Assembly: GCF_000379185.1 (NCBI RefSeq)
Contig: NZ_KB900705.1
Coordinates: forward strand, 47,507-91,254
Reading direction: 5' to 3'
DNA: 43,748 nt
Origin: Capnocytophaga cynodegmi DSM 19736
GTDB taxonomy: Bacteria; Bacteroidota; Bacteroidia; Flavobacteriales; Flavobacteriaceae
This document shows positions 41,002 to 43,748 of the stretch, in pieces (the first letter of the stretch is position 1; each line of letters opens with the position of its first letter). Position numbers and translations under genes: made by a program. Below the pieces are notes generated by a model. That model saw nothing but the letters and a program-made list of their open reading frames with translations, was not told the origin of the DNA and ran no database searches.

Positions 41002-42213
41002 ATGAAAAAAGTATTCGATTTAAGAGTAGCTCCAATAGAAAACCTTTGTGTGGGATTCATCGGCGTTGGTATTCGAGGGATTGAAGCCTTGAAGCGATAT
41101 ATGTACTTAGATGTGCGTATCTCGGCAGTGAGTGATGTGTATGAGGAATATATAGAAAAGGCAAAGAAAATCACGGAAAAGCAGCCTGTCAGGCCAATTT
41201 TCTTCACGGGGAAGGAGGATTGGAAGAAGGTTTGTGAGATGGAAGAGGTCGATTTGGTGTATATATCTACGCCTTGGGAGTTACATACCGAAATGGTGAA
41301 GTATGCAATGCGTAAAGGAAAACACGTGGCGGTGGAAGTCCCATTAGCGATGACCGTAGCCGATTGTTGGGATATTGTTAAAACTGCCGAGCAAACTCAA
41401 CGGCATTGTATGATGTTGGAGAATGCGTGTTACGATAGCTTCGAGCTGATGACTATTGAAATGGCAAAACGAGGGGATTTTGGAGAAATTGTTCACGGAG
41501 AAGGAGCTTATATTCACGATTTGAGACGTTTGAATTTCCAACAAAATGATAGAGATACATTACGAGGTGAATGGCGAATGAAATACAGCCAGACGCATAA
41601 CGGGAACCCGTATCCAACGCACGGGATAGCTCCTATCTGTCAGGCAATGAATATACTAAGAGGAGATAATTTAGTGAAATTAGTGTCAATGTCGTCACTT
41701 TCAATAGGAATGAAGCGTTATGCAGAAGCTACTTTTGGAAAGGAATCTCCACAGGCAAAAGCACAATATACAGGCGATATTAATTTGACATTAATTCAAA
41801 CCGAAAAAGGTAAAACAATATTACTACAACACGATGATACCAGTCCACGACCATATTCACGAATATTTTTAATAAGTGGAACTGATGGATTTATTCAAAA
41901 ATATCCAACACCTCAAATTTATTTTGACAAACGAGAAACACCTCAACTTACTTCAGAAGAAGTAGTGACTTACTTGGAAAGAAATCAGCATCATTATGTG
42001 TCGGAAACTGCTTATTTGAGAGAAAAGCTTCCAGAACAAAAGCCGATGGACATTATTATGGATTATCGATTAGTACATTGTCTCAAAAATGGACTTCCGT
42101 TAGACCAAAACGTGTATGATGGTGCATTGTGGTCTTGTATTACCGAACTTTCACAAATTTCCGTAGAAAAGGGAAGTGTTCCTGTTGATATACCTAATTT
42201 TTTGGAAGGATAG
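41002..42213 (+). CDS. GH109-like Gfo/Idh/MocA protein, predicted alpha-N-acetylgalactosaminidase
   Basis: A 403-residue NAD-binding Rossmann protein (VGFIGVGIRGIEAL, with STPWELHTEM and HVAVEVPLAM). It has the features of glycoside hydrolase family 109, enzymes that use bound NAD+ in a redox hydrolysis of terminal alpha-GalNAc (blood group A-type): CMMLENACYDSFELM, FGEIVHGEGAYIHDLR, NGNPYPTHGIAPICQ and DTSPRPYSRIFLISG. Unlike the exported enzymes I know from this family, it has no signal peptide in front of the Rossmann fold, so a cytoplasmic location is predicted. The start is ATG 41002; an earlier in-frame codon lies inside bioA. Family assignment is from memory. Confidence 0.82.
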   Translation: MKKVFDLRVAPIENLCVGFIGVGIRGIEALKRYMYLDVRISAVSDVYEEYIEKAKKITEKQPVRPIFFTGKEDWKKVCEMEEVDLVYISTPWELHTEMVKYAMRKGKHVAVEVPLAMTVADCWDIVKTAEQTQRHCMMLENACYDSFELMTIEMAKRGDFGEIVHGEGAYIHDLRRLNFQQNDRDTLRGEWRMKYSQTHNGNPYPTHGIAPICQAMNILRGDNLVKLVSMSSLSIGMKRYAEATFGKESPQAKAQYTGDINLTLIQTEKGKTILLQHDDTSPRPYSRIFLISGTDGFIQKYPTPQIYFDKRETPQLTSEEVVTYLERNQHHYVSETAYLREKLPEQKPMDIIMDYRLVHCLKNGLPLDQNVYDGALWSCITELSQISVEKGSVPVDIPNFLEG

Positions 42214-42241
42214 TTCAAGCAACAAAATTGAAATCCTTTTA

Positions 42242-42271
42242 TTGATTATTATTTTAAATGAGTTATATTTG
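42242..42271 (+). promoter_or_regulatory. Promoter of ribBA
   Basis: TTG (42242-42244), 19 bp, TATATTTG (42264-42271) match the consensus, leaving a leader of about 13 nt before the ATG at 42291. That is too short for an FMN riboswitch. Confidence 0.65.
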
Positions 42272-42290
42272 CCCAAAATTTTGAGTTAAA

Positions 42291-43412
42291 ATGAAAAAAA
42301 TAGAGCTGAATACCATTGAAGAAGCCATCGAAGACATAAAAAAAGGAAAAGTAGTTATTGTCGTAGATGACGAAAATCGTGAGAATGAGGGAGATTTTAT
42401 AACAGCTGCAGAAAAGGCTACTCCCGAAATGATTAATTTTATGATTACACACGGTCGTGGACTGGTTTGTGCCCCACTAACTGAAAAGCGTTGTGCCGAG
42501 CTGGAATTACCAATGATGGTGCAAAATAACACGGTGTTACATCAAACTCAATTCACAGTTTCTGTTGATTTGATAGGGCAGGGGTGTACTACTGGAATAT
42601 CAACCCACGATAGAGCAAAAACGATTTTGTCATTGGTTAATCCTCAAACAAAACCATCGGATTTGGGACGTCCAGGGCATATTTTTCCACTTAGGGCGAA
42701 AGAAGGAGGCGTACTTCGCAGGACAGGACATACCGAAGCAGCTATTGATTTGGCTCGACTTGCAGGGTTTCAACCAGCAGGAATTTTGGTGGAAATTCTT
42801 AATGAAGATGGCACGATGGCTCGGCTTCCACAACTTGCAGAAATTGCTAAAAAATTTGATTTGAAATTAATTTCAATAGAAGATTTGGTGGCTTACAGAA
42901 TGCGAAAAGACACCTTAATTATCAAAAAAGAAGATTTTTATTTGCAAACACCTTACGGAGAATTTCGATTACGTGCCTATGAGCAAACTACTAATAAACA
43001 AATACATTTAGCATTTACGAAAGGCACTTGGGAACCTGATGAGGCTGTACTTACAAGGGTTCACGCATCATTTATTAGTAATGATATATTGGAGATTTTG
43101 GCAAATGATAAGGATAATCCTCTTGAGAGAATATTCAAAAAAATCAATGAAGTGGGCAAAGGAGCCGTAGTTGTTATTAATAAAGAAGGATACTCACAAG
43201 ATTTACTAAAACGTATCACCGAAATCAAGGAAAAACAAAACGGAAATTATATAGCACAATCTTCGGCAGATACAAAAGATATTGGAATGGGATCGCAGAT
43301 ACTCCACGACCTAAATATACGTAAAATACGATTGCTAACGAATTCAAAACAATCGCATTACGTAGGAATGTCGGGTTATGGACTCGAAATTATAGAAGAA
43401 ATTGGATATTAA
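42291..43412 (+). CDS. ribB: 3,4-dihydroxy-2-butanone 4-phosphate synthase with a degenerate GTP cyclohydrolase II domain
   Basis: A 373-residue RibBA-type fusion. The N-terminal RibB domain (1-203), which makes the four-carbon riboflavin precursor from ribulose 5-phosphate, is intact: VVDDENRENEGDFITAA, TGISTHDRAKTI, RPGHIFPLRAKEGGVL and RRTGHTEAAIDLARLAG. The C-terminal RibA-like domain (about 210-373) keeps the fold (PYGEFRLRAYEQ, GMGSQILHDLNIRKIRLLTN), but the three zinc cysteines are replaced by Phe261, Asn272 and Lys274, and the catalytic QEGRGIG loop reads KEGYSQD. It should therefore lack cyclohydrolase activity, and a separate RibA is expected elsewhere in the genome. Confidence 0.93.
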   Translation: MKKIELNTIEEAIEDIKKGKVVIVVDDENRENEGDFITAAEKATPEMINFMITHGRGLVCAPLTEKRCAELELPMMVQNNTVLHQTQFTVSVDLIGQGCTTGISTHDRAKTILSLVNPQTKPSDLGRPGHIFPLRAKEGGVLRRTGHTEAAIDLARLAGFQPAGILVEILNEDGTMARLPQLAEIAKKFDLKLISIEDLVAYRMRKDTLIIKKEDFYLQTPYGEFRLRAYEQTTNKQIHLAFTKGTWEPDEAVLTRVHASFISNDILEILANDKDNPLERIFKKINEVGKGAVVVINKEGYSQDLLKRITEIKEKQNGNYIAQSSADTKDIGMGSQILHDLNIRKIRLLTNSKQSHYVGMSGYGLEIIEEIGY

Positions 43413-43420
43413 AAAAATTA

Positions 43421-43462
43421 AAGAGGTTGTCTGAAAAATATTAGATAGCCTTTCTTTTTTTT
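43421..43462 (+). terminator. Terminator of ribB
   Basis: AAGAGGTTGTCT (43421-43432) pairs imperfectly, with G-U pairs, with AGATAGCCTTTCTT (43443-43456), followed by a T run. It starts 8 bp after the stop. Confidence 0.65.
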
Positions 43463-43680
43463 CACTTTATATTAATTTTTGTTCAAAAGTAAGGAAAAAA
43501 TAAATGCATTAAAGCGATAATCAGTATTCGATAAAATTTCCAAACTTACTTCATTTTTGTTAATCGATTCCTATATCTTCATAGGTAATTACTAATAAAC
43601 CTGTCTAAACTTTTAAAAAAGTAAAAAGTTCCAAGAAATTTTAGTATTTTTTTGTATAACAATCTGAAAATCAAGGAACT
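43463..43680. other. Intergenic region, probable left end of an insertion sequence
   Basis: An AT-rich region without genes. From about 43600 (CTGTCTAAACTTTTAAAAAA) the sequence reads like the left terminal region and leader of an IS whose transposase starts at 43681. The right end is outside the window, so no inverted repeat can be confirmed. Confidence 0.3.
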
Positions 43681-43748
43681 TTGGACAAAGATACAATAAA
43701 AAAATGGATTTTTCCTTATTTGAGCATAGGAAAAAGAGGATTTAAAAC
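43681..43748 (+). CDS. Start of a probable transposase (partial, cut by window edge)
   Basis: An open frame from TTG 43681, preceded by AAGGA (43673-43677), runs to the window end and reads LDKDTIKKWIFPYLSIGKRG then FKT. The pattern of a short polar start, W-I, then P-x-L-S-x-G-K-R-G is what I associate with the N-terminus of IS5/IS4-like DDE transposases in Bacteroidota. Only 22 residues are available and the start codon is not ATG, so this is a tentative call. Confidence 0.35.
   Translation, partial: MDKDTIKKWIFPYLSIGKRGFK

Noticed and set aside
42214-42290. FMN riboswitch upstream of ribB
   Set aside because: The promoter leaves only about 13 nt of leader, and no RFN-type conserved segments are present.

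Overview
This is a contiguous piece of an AT-rich chromosome from the Bacteroidota. The gene content points to family Flavobacteriaceae, and a Capnocytophaga-like host-associated species is my best guess. The evidence is: promoters of the Bacteroidota type (TTG, about 20 bp, TAnnTTTG), very weak ribosome binding sites, lineage-restricted families (PorD/DUF4835, DUF4293, DUF6261-like, DUF349 repeats, PepSY-like), lipoproteins with Bacteroidota-style lipoboxes, and glycan hydrolases of host-associated species. The species call is inference. There is no prophage, CRISPR array or plasmid backbone. The only likely mobile element is a transposase start at the extreme right edge.

Layout. 1-3.3 kb (+): DUF349 repeat protein, RdgB nucleotide-pool cleaner, DEDDh exonuclease. 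3.3-9.9 kb (-): UvrD/PcrA helicase, a lone Aer-like PAS protein, Dps, then a tgt / small hypothetical / lptG operon. 10.1-15.1 kb (+): secreted protein with a C-terminal SPOR-like domain, QueE, and a membrane pyrophosphatase fused to a periplasmic OmpA domain. 15.4-15.8 kb: tRNA-Ser(GCU), tRNA-Pro(UGG), tRNA-Arg(UCU) in one unit with its own promoter and terminator. 15.9-17.7 kb: GH110 family lipoprotein. 17.86-18.1 kb: a non-coding array of 21-bp repeats. 18.4-19.9 kb (-): menaquinone genes (hotdog thioesterase, MenF). 20-22.6 kb (+): PorD and RecN. 22.6-25.1 kb (-): two-component system with a PepSY-like secreted protein. 25.3-28.6 kb: sulfatase lipoprotein, DUF4293, PurM. 28.7-30.2 kb: DUF6261-like gene, then a 760-bp gene-free stretch with a REP-like palindrome and 41-bp tandem repeats. 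30.2-35.7 kb: polytopic membrane protein, porin, Bcp, SLC13/RCK transporter, phosphoribosyltransferase. 35.9-39.2 kb (+): GrpE, DnaJ, M48 protease, endonuclease III. 39.7-43.4 kb (+): BioA, GH109-like protein, RibBA. 43.4-43.7 kb: terminator and probable IS left end.

Two themes stand out. First, four conserved proteins here (Tgt, DnaJ, endonuclease III, the GTP cyclohydrolase half of RibBA) lack cysteine metal-binding sites that define their families elsewhere, while every reading frame is intact. Second, host-glycan catabolism is visible: a GH110-type enzyme (blood group B-type alpha-1,3-galactose), a GH109-type enzyme (blood group A-type alpha-GalNAc) and a sulfatase. The least conventional items are the HppA-OmpA fusion with a relocated gate glutamate and the 21-bp array with an invariant 10-bp core spaced at two helical turns. 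No complete novel multi-gene system was recognised.
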